Shown: positions 50,769 to 59,940, counted from the stretch's first letter. The stretch: DNA of 64,000 bases from CAZUMW01 sp964621615 (GCA_964621615.1 CAZUMW010000009.1:1-64000), one strand, 5' to 3'. Numbers and translations are program-made. Notes: generated by a model from the letters alone, not told the origin.

Positions 50769-53700
50769 ATGGCCGAGGACAGAGAGCAAAAACAGACCCG
50801 GGGTGCTTCAGCAGAGCCCGCCGGCATAGAGCAGCTGCTTGCCGACCGTCAGAAAATAGACGAGGAGCTGAAAGCGAAGTTTTCCCAGGACGTGACGGTT
50901 ATGTTCACGGACATAAAGGGCTCTACCAGCTTTTTTGAAAGCTACGGCGATATTGAAGGGCGCCTGATGGTTCAAAAGCACAATGATCTGCTGTTTCCCG
51001 TTGTGCAGAAATTCGGCGGCAGGGTTATAAAGACAATCGGGGATGCCATTATGGCGGCTTTTGACAGCCCCGAAGCGGCGGTACGCGCGGGCATTGAGAT
51101 GCAGAGCAACCTGCAGGAGCACAACCGCGGGAAAAAGGATAAAAAAGATCAGATTCATGTAAGAATAGGCATTAATACGGGCGAGGGCCTGGTCGAGAAA
51201 AGCGACATATTCGGCGATGTTGTCAATGTTGCCGCGCGGGTCGAATCGCTGACCGAGCCGGATGAAATTCTCGTTTCCGCACCCGTATACGACCAGGTGC
51301 GCTCAACGGATGACATTATCTGCCGCTATGCACAGCAGACCCGGGTGAAGGGCAAAGAGGAGCCTATGGATGTGTATCGGGTTATATGGGCCGAAGAGGA
51401 GTGCGCTGCGGGCGTGACCCGCGGCGCCGCGTCTGCGGCAAAGGCTGCGCGGAAGCGGGCCGCCGACCGGCGCCGGCTTGAAATCGATATCAGCAGAGAC
51501 GGAACCACCATCAAAGTCTCTGCAGCCGAAAAGAGCCGGCAGACCCAGAGCACTATCAGGCCCTATGAAGAAATGCAGGTATCGATGGTCGATGTCGATC
51601 AGCGCTGCAGCGAAATCACCCAGCTTTTGAACAGGGCGAACACCCGCGGGAAGGTTTCTAAAGACATTTTAAACAAGCTTCGGGATGTGGGCAACGTGCT
51701 GTTTGACATGCTGCTGACAGCACAGACAAAGGATGCTTTGCGAAAGGCCCGCGTCGACGATCTGATTTTTCACATCGAGGACAGCCTGGTGCAGATACCC
51801 TGGGAGCTGCTTTACGACGGGGACCAGTTTCTCTGCCAGAAGTTCAATATGGGCAGGCTGGTAAAAACCAGGCGCCAGATATACGATATCAGGCAGCGAA
51901 GCCTTTCCCGCCCCCTTAAAATGCTCATTGTCTCAGACCCGCGCGGGGACCTTGCGAATTCCTCAAAAGAGGGCCGGGCCATCAGGGAACACCTCGACAG
52001 GCATGCGGAGCTGATCAGCGCCAATCAGCGAAGCGGCCAGATCACGACATCCTATCTTATGGAAAAAATCCGGAATTTTGACATCGTTCACTATGCCGGC
52101 CACGCCGACTATGATCACGAGGATCCCTCACACAGCGGGTGGCTGCTTGCGGGCGGCAAGTTTACCTCTGCAGACATTGTCAAGCTGGCGGGCGGGCGCC
52201 CCATGCCTGCGCTTGTGTTCTGCAATGCCTGCCAGTCTGGACAGACAGAGGAGTGGAAGCTCGGCGCGCAGTACAGCCGGGAAATATTCGGCCTGGCAAA
52301 TGCCTTTCTGCTGGCCGGCGTTCAGCATTATATCGGCACCTTCTGGGAGATACTCGATGAGCCGGGCGCACACTTTGCGGAGGCATTTTACCGGTCGGTT
52401 CTAGACGGCGCCACAATCGGGGAAGCCGTGAGGCAGGCCCGCGCGGAGCTGATCAAGCAGCACGGTGAGGACACGATCGTGTGGGCCAGCTATATGCTGT
52501 ACGGCGATCCGGGAATGAGCTATTGTGATTTTGACGATGAGCAGGAAGCTGAGGAGCCGCATGATGCACAGCCCCGCGTCAGGGAAGCCGCACAGGTGCG
52601 GGGTGCGCCCAGCGACGTTGTTGCCTTTGAGACGCCGCAGCCGCGCGCTTCGCGGAGCAAATACGTTATTGCCGCAGCCGCGGCGATTGTTGCGTGCGCT
52701 GCAGCTCTTCTGCTTGCCGGACGCTTTTTCAGCTCCGGAACAGATCCCTACAGTGCGGCATATGCGCAGCTGCAGGCACATAAAGTAGAGGATGCACGAA
52801 AAGCCTTTTCAGGGCTTGCCGAAGATGACCCGCGCCGCTACGAGGGCCTTGCCGCCGTCCGCTATGAGCTCGGCGATTATGACGGATCATTTACATTAAG
52901 CTCCCGCGCTCTGGAGATAGCGCCTCACAGCGTGTATGCGCATGTGCTGCAGGGGCGGGTGCTGCTGTCCCGCGGCCGTGAGGCTGACGCGCTCCAGCAC
53001 TTTCAGGCAGCAGCCGGCAAAAGCGGCGGCATCTCCTGGCAGAAGGCAGAGGCGCTGAACGGAATCGCCCGCATCTGGTCCGAGTGGGGAGATACGCAGA
53101 AAGCCATGCAGTTTTACGCCCGCGCGGCAGAGCTTAACCCGAGGAGCCCGGAAATTGTTACAAACCGTGCATTTGCCATGCAGAAAACGGGCAACACCGC
53201 CGGAGCTGTGTCCGGCTTTAAGGACGCCGCCGGCCTTAACCCGCAGGATCCCTATGCATCGGTATTCCTTGCCGAAGCGCTGAAAAAGCAGAAAGCCGAG
53301 CAGGACAGCAAGCGCCGTGAGCGCATCGACAAGCTGGTTGATGAGCTTGCGGAAAACTTTGATGCCGGCGGCGCCGCGGCCGCGCAGCAGGACACGTGGA
53401 CGTCCCGGCCGCTCACCCTCAGCTTCATAAACATAACCGGCAAAGGCGCGCCGGCGCAGCGCGAGGGCGCTGACGAGTTTTTTCTCATGCAGCTGAGCGC
53501 GCTGCTGCAGGGAAGCGGCCGGGCTCAGGTTGTCGAGCGCGAGCTTCTGGAGCAGGTGCTTCAGGAGTTGAAGCTGAGCGCAACCGATCTGGTCAATCCC
53601 GACACCGCGGTTCGCCTGGGCAGGATTCTTTCCGCCCGCGTTATTGCCACCGGATCTATTATGCGCTATAGTAATCAAATTCAGGTCAGCCTGCGCCTCA

Positions 53701-54068
53701 CCGATACTGAAACAACCGCGCTGAAGGGCGTTATCGCGGAAAGCGGTACGGACCCTGCAGAGCTTGCCCGGCAGATCGCCGGGGAAATAACACAGCAGCT
53801 CACGAAAGCATACCCGATCCGCGGCAGCGTTGTCGAGCTCGACGGGAATCAGCTGCTGCTCGATATCGGCAGCGCTCTGGGGGTAACGGAGGGCATGGAG
53901 TTTACGGTCCTTGACGAGGTTCGCCCGGAGAGCGGCGGGCGTATGCGGCTGCGCCCTCTGGGAACAGCGCGGATTGCATCTGTTGCTCCTGAATACGCCT
54001 ATGCCGAGCCCTCTGGGAACAGCGGGTCTTTCAAACCGGGATTGAAGGTAAAGCAGCTGGTGCAGTAA
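50769..54068 (+). CDS. Adenylate cyclase-CHAT protease-TPR-FlgO/CsgG-like transmembrane fusion protein
   Basis: Residues ~40-210 are a class III cyclase with metal-binding D48 and D92, adenine-selecting K88 and D146, and transition-state N153 and R157, so it should make cAMP. Residues ~330-590 are a CHAT (caspase-like) protease with catalytic His in HYAGH (H445) and Cys in CNACQSG (C488). One span (632-653) follows, placing ~445 residues outside: TPRs (~660-870) and a FlgO/CsgG-like plus FlgT-C-like tail (from ~900; SFINITGKG, RLGRILSARVIATGSI). It starts 2 bases after the anti-sigma gene. I infer that an envelope signal acts on cAMP synthesis and proteolysis inside; substrate and signal are unknown. 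Confidence 0.88.
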   Translation: MAEDREQKQTRGASAEPAGIEQLLADRQKIDEELKAKFSQDVTVMFTDIKGSTSFFESYGDIEGRLMVQKHNDLLFPVVQKFGGRVIKTIGDAIMAAFDSPEAAVRAGIEMQSNLQEHNRGKKDKKDQIHVRIGINTGEGLVEKSDIFGDVVNVAARVESLTEPDEILVSAPVYDQVRSTDDIICRYAQQTRVKGKEEPMDVYRVIWAEEECAAGVTRGAASAAKAARKRAADRRRLEIDISRDGTTIKVSAAEKSRQTQSTIRPYEEMQVSMVDVDQRCSEITQLLNRANTRGKVSKDILNKLRDVGNVLFDMLLTAQTKDALRKARVDDLIFHIEDSLVQIPWELLYDGDQFLCQKFNMGRLVKTRRQIYDIRQRSLSRPLKMLIVSDPRGDLANSSKEGRAIREHLDRHAELISANQRSGQITTSYLMEKIRNFDIVHYAGHADYDHEDPSHSGWLLAGGKFTSADIVKLAGGRPMPALVFCNACQSGQTEEWKLGAQYSREIFGLANAFLLAGVQHYIGTFWEILDEPGAHFAEAFYRSVLDGATIGEAVRQARAELIKQHGEDTIVWASYMLYGDPGMSYCDFDDEQEAEEPHDAQPRVREAAQVRGAPSDVVAFETPQPRASRSKYVIAAAAAIVACAAALLLAGRFFSSGTDPYSAAYAQLQAHKVEDARKAFSGLAEDDPRRYEGLAAVRYELGDYDGSFTLSSRALEIAPHSVYAHVLQGRVLLSRGREADALQHFQAAAGKSGGISWQKAEALNGIARIWSEWGDTQKAMQFYARAAELNPRSPEIVTNRAFAMQKTGNTAGAVSGFKDAAGLNPQDPYASVFLAEALKKQKAEQDSKRRERIDKLVDELAENFDAGGAAAAQQDTWTSRPLTLSFINITGKGAPAQREGADEFFLMQLSALLQGSGRAQVVERELLEQVLQELKLSATDLVNPDTAVRLGRILSARVIATGSIMRYSNQIQVSLRLTDTETTALKGVIAESGTDPAELARQIAGEITQQLTKAYPIRGSVVELDGNQLLLDIGSALGVTEGMEFTVLDEVRPESGGRMRLRPLGTARIASVAPEYAYAEPSGNSGSFKPGLKVKQLVQ

Positions 54069-54248
54069 TGACCGAACGAACATCTCTTTTGTGGAAAAGA
54101 AAGACACCGTAAGGGGTGTGAACCGCTCCTGTGTGGTGATAACGAACGTGATTGGGTCACCGATAACAATAGAAATAAAGAAACAGGAAAACCCGGATAA
54201 TAGGCTGTTTAGTAATTGAGGGCAAAAAAAAAGAGACTGTCACTTATC

Positions 54249-54275
54249 GGCGGACACGCTTACGCTTTGTCCGCC
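54249..54275. other. Hairpin in the leader between the CHAT fusion and the next gene
   Basis: GGCGGACA (54249-54256) and TGTCCGCC (54268-54275) form an 8-bp stem with an 11-base loop, without a following T run. It may be an RNA processing or attenuation element separating the two genes; the whole gap 54069-54335 holds no gene. Confidence 0.4.
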
Positions 54276-54335
54276 TTACCTGATATTCACAAACTGATTT
54301 CAGTTATTAAAAAAATTTTTTGAGGGGTGACGACG

Positions 54336-56417
54336 GTGAAAACATACAGAATATTAGCTTTGCTGCTTGCTTCTGCGCTGCTTGTAAGCGCGGTGCCGGG
54401 GTGCAATACACCGCCTGACCCGAAGTACCGGAAGGACGGAACGCAGTACGGGGTCACGGACGGTTTGTTCCGCGACCGGTGGTGGAATTATTACGAGCGG
54501 GGCCTTTCCTTTTCCGACGGGGAATTCTGGAAAGAAGCCGCAGAGGATTTCCGGGAAGCGCTCAGGCAGCGGGACAGCGACCAGCGCCTCGCCCGGACCT
54601 ACGGAATGCACTTTACCGATTATTTTCCGCACCGGGATCTGGGGGTTGCCCTGTATCACCTGGGCCGGTTCGATGAGGCCCGGCGCGAGCTTGAGACATC
54701 GCTTGCCGCTGTAGAAACCGCGAAGGCGAAATTTTATCTGAACCGGGTCAGGAAGGCAATCATCGCCGCAAGCAATGCCGATACCGCCCGCCCCTCGATA
54801 GAGGTTTCCTCCGTTCCCGCCGATGCGGTCAGCAACAGCTTCAGCATGACGCTCGAGGGTGAAGTGGCCGATGACACATATGCAGAAAAAGTTGCGGTCA
54901 ACGAAGATCCCGTTTTTGTTGAGCTGTCTGCAAAGCGGATTCCCTTTAGCAAGAAGATCAGGCTCAAAAAAGGGCTCAATGAAATAAAAATTAAATCCAC
55001 GGACCTCATGGGCAAGAAATCCGAAAAAACGGTCACTGTCTACGGCGACTATCAGGGGCCCCTTGTCAATGTCAGCAATTACGCCGACGGGCAGAAGACC
55101 GCACAGGGAAGGGTCGTCCTGCACGGATCGCTTGCAGACGCAACCGGCATCACTACCTTTAAAATCAACGAGCAGGTCCTTGCCTATAACAAAGAGCGGG
55201 AAGTGGACTTCACGTTTGCGGTGAACCTCGAGCAGGGCTCAAATGAAATCATGCTTGCGGCGACGGATACAGCGGGCAACACAACGCGCGGAACGCTCAA
55301 TCTGGTTTATGTGCCGCGCCTTGCAGAAGAGCCGGCTCCTGAGAAACCATTGTATGCAGGCGAGCCGATCCGGGTGGCCCTTCAGGGCTCGGGCGTGCTC
55401 GACACAGGTCAGCACCGGCTGTATGCCGCAGCGCGGCCGGGGGGGGCGGCAGGCTCCTTCAGGCTGAATCTGAAAGACCTGGCGGAGACGCAGACCGTCT
55501 ATTACAAAACAATGTATATTGACGGCAGCGTTACCGGGCGCCATCCGGTTGAATCGGTTTCGGTTAACGGCGATCCGCTGATGATCATTCCGGGTAAAAC
55601 AATTTATTTTAACGAGCTTGTCGAGCTCGATGAGGGTGAAAACACGCTGAGGATAACCGTTGAAGATGCGCAGGGGAACACCGAATCCCGGACCGTCACG
55701 ATCGTCAGGCGGGTTCCCTCTGTTCATCAGGTCGACTCGCGTATGAGCATTGCCATTCTGCCGTTTGAGAAAAAGGGTGAAATCACCCCGGCCTCGGATA
55801 TTATCTATGATAATCTTATCAGCTCCTTTTTTGACCAGAACCGCTTTCATATCGTCAGCCGCGGCGAAGAGCTGGAATCAGCCCTCAGAGAGCAGAAGCT
55901 GAGCCGGACCGATCTCGTGGACAAGAGCGCCGCCGTGGAGCTGGGCAGGCTGGTCGCCGCCGAGGCGGTGCTGATGGGCTCCATTCGCGAAACCGCGGAT
56001 GCCGTGGAAATCTATGCCCGGATGGTCAACACGGAAACGTCATCGCTGCTTGAGGTGAAGGACGTGTACGGTCAGGACAAATCCCTGGCAAGCCTGCAGT
56101 ATCTGACAAACGGCCTTGCGCTGAAGTTTGTGCACAGCTTTCCGCTGGTCGAGGGTATGGTGCTCAAGGTCGACGGCGACACGATATATGCTGACTTCGG
56201 TACCGATCAGCAGATTAAAAAGGAAATGAAATTTATCGTGTTCCGGGAGGGGGAGAAAATAATTCACCCCGTAACCGGCCGGGTGCTCGGCAGCAACACC
56301 GAAGAGCTCGGCGTTGCGCGAGTGGTGAATGTGTTTGAGGATATGTCGCTCGGCAAGCTGGTTGCTGATATTGATCACGGGCTTATTAAACAAAAGGACC
56401 TCATTATTACAAAATAG
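54336..56417 (+). CDS. Lipoprotein with TPR, Ig-like and FlgO/CsgG-like domains (partner of the CHAT fusion)
   Basis: A signal peptide with lipobox VPGC predicts a lipoprotein. The mature protein has a TPR-like part (FREALRQRDSDQRLA; DLGVALYHLGRFDEARRELETSLAAVE), then repeated Ig-like segments (SFSMTLEGEVADDTYAEKVAVNEDPV; GRVVLHGSLADATGITTFKINEQ; SVTGRHPVESVSVNGDPL). A C-terminal FlgO/CsgG-like plus FlgT-C-like module (SIAILPFEKKGE; ELGRLVAAEAVLMGSI; LKVDGDTIYADFG) resembles the tail of the preceding protein region by region. GAGGGG 8 bases ahead of the GTG at 54336 favours it over the GTG at 54327. A terminator follows at 56446. It probably sits at the outer membrane and contacts the CHAT fusion; that is inference. 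Confidence 0.83.
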   Translation: MKTYRILALLLASALLVSAVPGCNTPPDPKYRKDGTQYGVTDGLFRDRWWNYYERGLSFSDGEFWKEAAEDFREALRQRDSDQRLARTYGMHFTDYFPHRDLGVALYHLGRFDEARRELETSLAAVETAKAKFYLNRVRKAIIAASNADTARPSIEVSSVPADAVSNSFSMTLEGEVADDTYAEKVAVNEDPVFVELSAKRIPFSKKIRLKKGLNEIKIKSTDLMGKKSEKTVTVYGDYQGPLVNVSNYADGQKTAQGRVVLHGSLADATGITTFKINEQVLAYNKEREVDFTFAVNLEQGSNEIMLAATDTAGNTTRGTLNLVYVPRLAEEPAPEKPLYAGEPIRVALQGSGVLDTGQHRLYAAARPGGAAGSFRLNLKDLAETQTVYYKTMYIDGSVTGRHPVESVSVNGDPLMIIPGKTIYFNELVELDEGENTLRITVEDAQGNTESRTVTIVRRVPSVHQVDSRMSIAILPFEKKGEITPASDIIYDNLISSFFDQNRFHIVSRGEELESALREQKLSRTDLVDKSAAVELGRLVAAEAVLMGSIRETADAVEIYARMVNTETSSLLEVKDVYGQDKSLASLQYLTNGLALKFVHSFPLVEGMVLKVDGDTIYADFGTDQQIKKEMKFIVFREGEKIIHPVTGRVLGSNTEELGVARVVNVFEDMSLGKLVADIDHGLIKQKDLIITK

Positions 56418-56445
56418 CGGCTGTTTCAAGCGCGCCTTTAAAAAA

Positions 56446-56474
56446 CCCGCCCGCGTACGGGCGGGTTTTTTTCT
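56446..56474 (+). terminator. Rho-independent terminator
   Basis: CCCGCCCG (56446-56453), loop CGTA, CGGGCGGG (56458-56465), then a run of T. An A run precedes the stem, so it can work both ways. It closes the sigma/CHAT/lipoprotein unit. Confidence 0.92.
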
Positions 56475-56535
56475 GTAAATCCTGCATGCCCTTTTGTGTC
56501 CCGCTCCCGGCTTTAAACTCCTGTTAAACTTCAGC

Positions 56536-56565
56536 TTGACACATACTGCATTAGCTACTAATAAT
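56536..56565 (+). promoter_or_regulatory. Putative sigma-70 promoter of the FadL-like gene
   Basis: TTGACA (56536-56541), an 18-base spacer and AATAAT (56560-56565, five of six matches) lie 47 bases before the ATG at 56613 and after the terminator. The gene is therefore probably a separate transcription unit. Confidence 0.6.
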
Positions 56566-56612
56566 GGTAAAAATTCCTCACTTTTTACTATTGATACGGC
56601 CCGGGGGCTCCA

Positions 56613-57992
56613 ATGAAAAAATGGTATATCCTTTTTGCCGCATCGGCAATATGTATGTGCCTGATTTCGTCTGCAGCGGCACAGACTCAGGTTGCCGGCT
56701 TCACCATACCGCGCATTAAAGTCGCTTCCTCTCCCAATCCTGTCGGCTCCGGGGCGCGGGCACAGGGAATGGGCGGAGCGTTTATCGCCGTCGCAGATGA
56801 TGCCACAGCGGCTTCCTGGAACCCCGGGGGGCTTATTCAGCTGGAGCGGCCGGAGGTTTCATTTGTGGTGAACATGACCCACCGCAGGAAAGACCTGCAT
56901 TTTTCCGAGCACCCCGGCTCGCCCGATACCCATGAAATATATCGAGAGGATTTGAATTATTTCAGCGTTGCATTTCCGTTCCGCGCATTTGATAAAAACA
57001 TGATCGTATCGCTCAACTATCAGCGCCTGTATGATTTCTACGACGATATGGAGTTTGATTTTGAGTATAACACCCTGTCGCCCGGCTCGTTTTTCCACAG
57101 CCGGATACAGACCGACTATCGCCAGCGCGGCGGGCTCAAGGCAGTGTCGCCCGCCTTTGCCATACAGCTCACCCCGCGGTTTTCCGTCGGTATTACCTTC
57201 AACATCTGGACTGACAACCTCGGCTTTGATAACGAGTGGAAAAATGTCTATGAATACCGCGTGACCGGCTCCGCGTTTCTCCATGCAAATCAATCGCTGA
57301 TTAAATTCCGGGGCAGATCCGTTGACTGGCAGGAGAATGAAAATTTTGAAGGCTTTAACATGAACATCGGCTTTCTCTGGGATATAAACAGCAAAGTAAC
57401 CATCGGCGGAGTGCTCAAAACCCCGTTTACCGCCGACATCGACAGAACCACCTACCGGTCAACCTATCAGGCATACGGGACGACACCGCCGCTGCGGGTT
57501 ATCCCGCAGGTGAGCAAAGAAAGCATACAGATGCACTTTCCGCTGTCGTTCGGGATCGGCATAGCGCTTCGCCTTTCAGACAGGCTCACCCTGTCCGGGG
57601 ATGTCTATTATACGGACTGGTCTGATTTCTGGATACGATCGGGCGGCGTAAAAATAACCCCCATAACCAGCGGCCGCCGCAGCGACGCTCATGTGCACGA
57701 TACGACGCAGGTGCGCCTTGGCTGCGAGTATCTGTTTATCCTTGAAAAAACAATTGTTCCGCTCAGGTTCGGCGCCTTTTATGACCCGCAGCCCACGCGG
57801 AAAAACCCCGATGATTATTTCGGCATTACGGCCGGTACGGGAGTGATGTTGGGCCCGCTGGTTATCGATTGCTGCTACATTTACCGGTGGGGCGACGATG
57901 TTATGGGCGATTCCATTCAGCTTTCCGGCGGCAGCGTTGAAGCTGATGCGGATCAGCACCGGTTTCTGCTGTCGGTTATATATCATTTTTAG
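56613..57992 (+). CDS. OmpP1/FadL/TodX-family outer-membrane protein
   Basis: A signal peptide (MKKWYILFAASAICMCLISSAAAQ) precedes a 14-strand-type barrel. The early motif GSGARAQGMGGAFIAVADDATAASWNPGGL is the FadL-family hatch region. The chain ends in an aromatic residue (SVIYHF) as needed for outer-membrane insertion. The family carries hydrophobic compounds (long-chain fatty acids, aromatics) across the outer membrane. It has its own promoter but lies directly after the CHAT/lipoprotein unit, so it could be the channel associated with it or simply a neighbour. Confidence 0.92.
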   Translation: MKKWYILFAASAICMCLISSAAAQTQVAGFTIPRIKVASSPNPVGSGARAQGMGGAFIAVADDATAASWNPGGLIQLERPEVSFVVNMTHRRKDLHFSEHPGSPDTHEIYREDLNYFSVAFPFRAFDKNMIVSLNYQRLYDFYDDMEFDFEYNTLSPGSFFHSRIQTDYRQRGGLKAVSPAFAIQLTPRFSVGITFNIWTDNLGFDNEWKNVYEYRVTGSAFLHANQSLIKFRGRSVDWQENENFEGFNMNIGFLWDINSKVTIGGVLKTPFTADIDRTTYRSTYQAYGTTPPLRVIPQVSKESIQMHFPLSFGIGIALRLSDRLTLSGDVYYTDWSDFWIRSGGVKITPITSGRRSDAHVHDTTQVRLGCEYLFILEKTIVPLRFGAFYDPQPTRKNPDDYFGITAGTGVMLGPLVIDCCYIYRWGDDVMGDSIQLSGGSVEADADQHRFLLSVIYHF

Positions 57993-58091
57993 CTGACGGT
58001 TCTTTATTGAAAAATCTGTTGCGATCATAATAGCCGAGTTCAGGCCCGGACAACCACGGACCGGGAAACCAGCTGGCTGCCACGCTCACCT

Positions 58092-58739
58092 ATGATGCCT
58101 GAAAACGAGCCCACATTACCTGTCCGGTTTCAAAGCGAAATACAGGCGTTTGTGCAAAGGGATGCGCATTCACCGCCGCCCCGCGGAGCCGTGCTGTTCG
58201 TGGGCAGCAGCATAGTGCGCTTCTGGGACTCGCTCGCCGCCGATATGTCTCCGCTTCCGGTAATAAACCGCGGATTCGGCGGTGCCTGCACCTGGGAGGT
58301 GCTGCACTATATGGACAAAATTGTCACCCCCTGCGATCCGCGCATTATCGCCTACTACTGCGGAAGCAATGATATCGGATTTGATGCCACAGCAGCTGAT
58401 ATTTACCGGCGCTTTCACCTGTTTGTTCAGCGGTGCCGTGAGAGAACCGCCTGCTGCGGTATTTATTTTATATCAATTATCGCAGCTCCTCAGAAGCGCC
58501 ATCGATGGGGTGAGGTTGCAGCAGCAAACAGCATGGTCGAGCGCTATGCAGCGCATGCGCCCGTGGTCGGCTTTATCGATGTGAACCCGGCGCTGTGCAG
58601 CGGCGCTTCCGGGCCGCGCGCGGACCTTTTTGCCCCGGACGGGCTTCATCTGACACCGGCAGCTTACCGGAAGCTTTCTGCGGTGATCAAACCTGTTATC
58701 GAGAACAGGTGGAATGCGATATGCCGAAGCGGCTCATGA
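58092..58739 (+). CDS. SGNH/GDSL-type hydrolase
   Basis: The four SGNH blocks are visible: Ser in VGSSIVRFW, Gly in NRGFGGA, Asn in GSNDIG, Asp/His in PDGLHLT. This is the lysophospholipase/esterase fold. No signal peptide is evident, so it is probably cytoplasmic or membrane-associated by other means. Physiological substrate unknown; it follows the FadL-like gene by 99 bases, compatible with lipid uptake followed by hydrolysis. Confidence 0.88.
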   Translation: MMPENEPTLPVRFQSEIQAFVQRDAHSPPPRGAVLFVGSSIVRFWDSLAADMSPLPVINRGFGGACTWEVLHYMDKIVTPCDPRIIAYYCGSNDIGFDATAADIYRRFHLFVQRCRERTACCGIYFISIIAAPQKRHRWGEVAAANSMVERYAAHAPVVGFIDVNPALCSGASGPRADLFAPDGLHLTPAAYRKLSAVIKPVIENRWNAICRSGS

Positions 58740-58792
58740 TTATTATTGGAGGGGCCTGTCAGGCGGTGCCGCCTGTCTGCGGGCTGCAGCGG

Positions 58793-59671
58793 ATGCGCTT
58801 ATTTGTTCTGCTGGCAGGCGGTGCTGCGGTGTGTTTCCTGTGCGGGTGCGCCGCGCAGAGCCGCCTTTTTGTGCTTACCGGCATGGAGCGATCATTTCCC
58901 GCGGAAACGATTGTGCGCACCGAAGACGGCACAGCGGTGTCCTTTGAAATCATGATCGACGATTTACAAACCGCCGGGGTGCTGTATATCGGCGAGCAGC
59001 ATGTAAATCCTTACCACCACCGGGCTCAGCGGCAGATCATGGAAGCGCTGGCCCGGACGCGCCGCGTTATTGTCGGTATGGAAATGTTTGCCGCTCCCTA
59101 TCAGCATGTGCTTGATGAGTGGTCGCAGGGAGCGCTGGACCGGCAATCATTTATTGAAAAAACCCACTGGTATGCAAACTGGAAATACGATTTTGATTTA
59201 TATGCCGGCATACTCGAGACCATCAGCGAACATCATATTCCGCTTGTCGGCCTGAATGTGCCGTTTGACATTCCCGCCAAGGTAGCGGTCGGCGGCCTGT
59301 CGAACCTGCTCGATGCCGATCGCGTTCATCTGCCGGATGTTATCGATGTATCGCAGCAGCTCCACCGCGCCTACGTTAAAAAGGTTTTTGAGCGCCATCA
59401 CATGAGGGGGCGCGACAACTTCGAGTATTTTTATCAGGCCCAGTGCGTGTGGGAGGAGGCGATGGCGGAGAGGGTTGCATCATGCCTTAACGGCGATGAA
59501 ATAATTATCGTGCTTGCCGGCAACGGTCACATCATCAAGGGGTTCGGCATACCCGACCGCGTGCGCCGGCGCCGCGCGGTGTCCAGCAGGACGGTGTATT
59601 TGACCACCCCGGGCCAGGAGGCGGAACGCGATTATGCCGATTATATCTGGATAACGCAGAAAGCACATTGA
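58793..59671 (+). CDS. ChaN-like lipoprotein
   Basis: MRLFVLLAGGAAVCFLCGC gives a signal peptide with lipobox at this start; an ATG at 58721 in the same frame would add 24 residues. The body has the ChaN/Tiki-like fold signature GVLYIGEQHVNPYHHRAQRQIMEAL and a late His (LAGNGHIIKGFG). ChaN of Campylobacter binds haem as a dimer, and the Tiki branch are metalloproteases. Either function is possible here. It is probably in the outer membrane or periplasm, downstream of the SGNH gene. Confidence 0.85.
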   Translation: MRLFVLLAGGAAVCFLCGCAAQSRLFVLTGMERSFPAETIVRTEDGTAVSFEIMIDDLQTAGVLYIGEQHVNPYHHRAQRQIMEALARTRRVIVGMEMFAAPYQHVLDEWSQGALDRQSFIEKTHWYANWKYDFDLYAGILETISEHHIPLVGLNVPFDIPAKVAVGGLSNLLDADRVHLPDVIDVSQQLHRAYVKKVFERHHMRGRDNFEYFYQAQCVWEEAMAERVASCLNGDEIIIVLAGNGHIIKGFGIPDRVRRRRAVSSRTVYLTTPGQEAERDYADYIWITQKAH

Positions 59672-59710
59672 GGAGCCATATTTTGATGGCCCTAAAAAGG
59701 TCCGTTTGGT

Positions 59711-59940
59711 GTCATTGCGAGCAATTGACCCCGGCGCTTCGCATCGGTGTTGTTGATGTAAAGAACATGGATGGTTTTGCCCGCCAGTGTCTTTTCGTTG
59801 TCGCTGTCGTTGTCGTAATCTAAAGGAGCGTGAACAGCGAGGTATGCACGATTACGACAACGACAACGAGAGCTTTTTTCCACCCAAGGAATATCAATGA
59901 GTTACATCATTTTCCTTAGGGGCGAAGCGAAGCAATCTCT
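59711..59940. repeat. Interrupted dispersed repeat (GTCATTGCGAGC ... GCGAAGCGAAGCAATCTC) with an internal inverted repeat
   Basis: The two halves recall a dispersed repeat found in many bacterial genomes, here split by ~190 bases. Between them CGTTGTCGCTGTCGTTGTCGTAATC (59796-59820) and the arm at 59850-59870 pair as an inverted repeat (20 of 21 positions) around a 29-base loop. The stretch 59672-59987 carries no gene. Confidence 0.6.
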
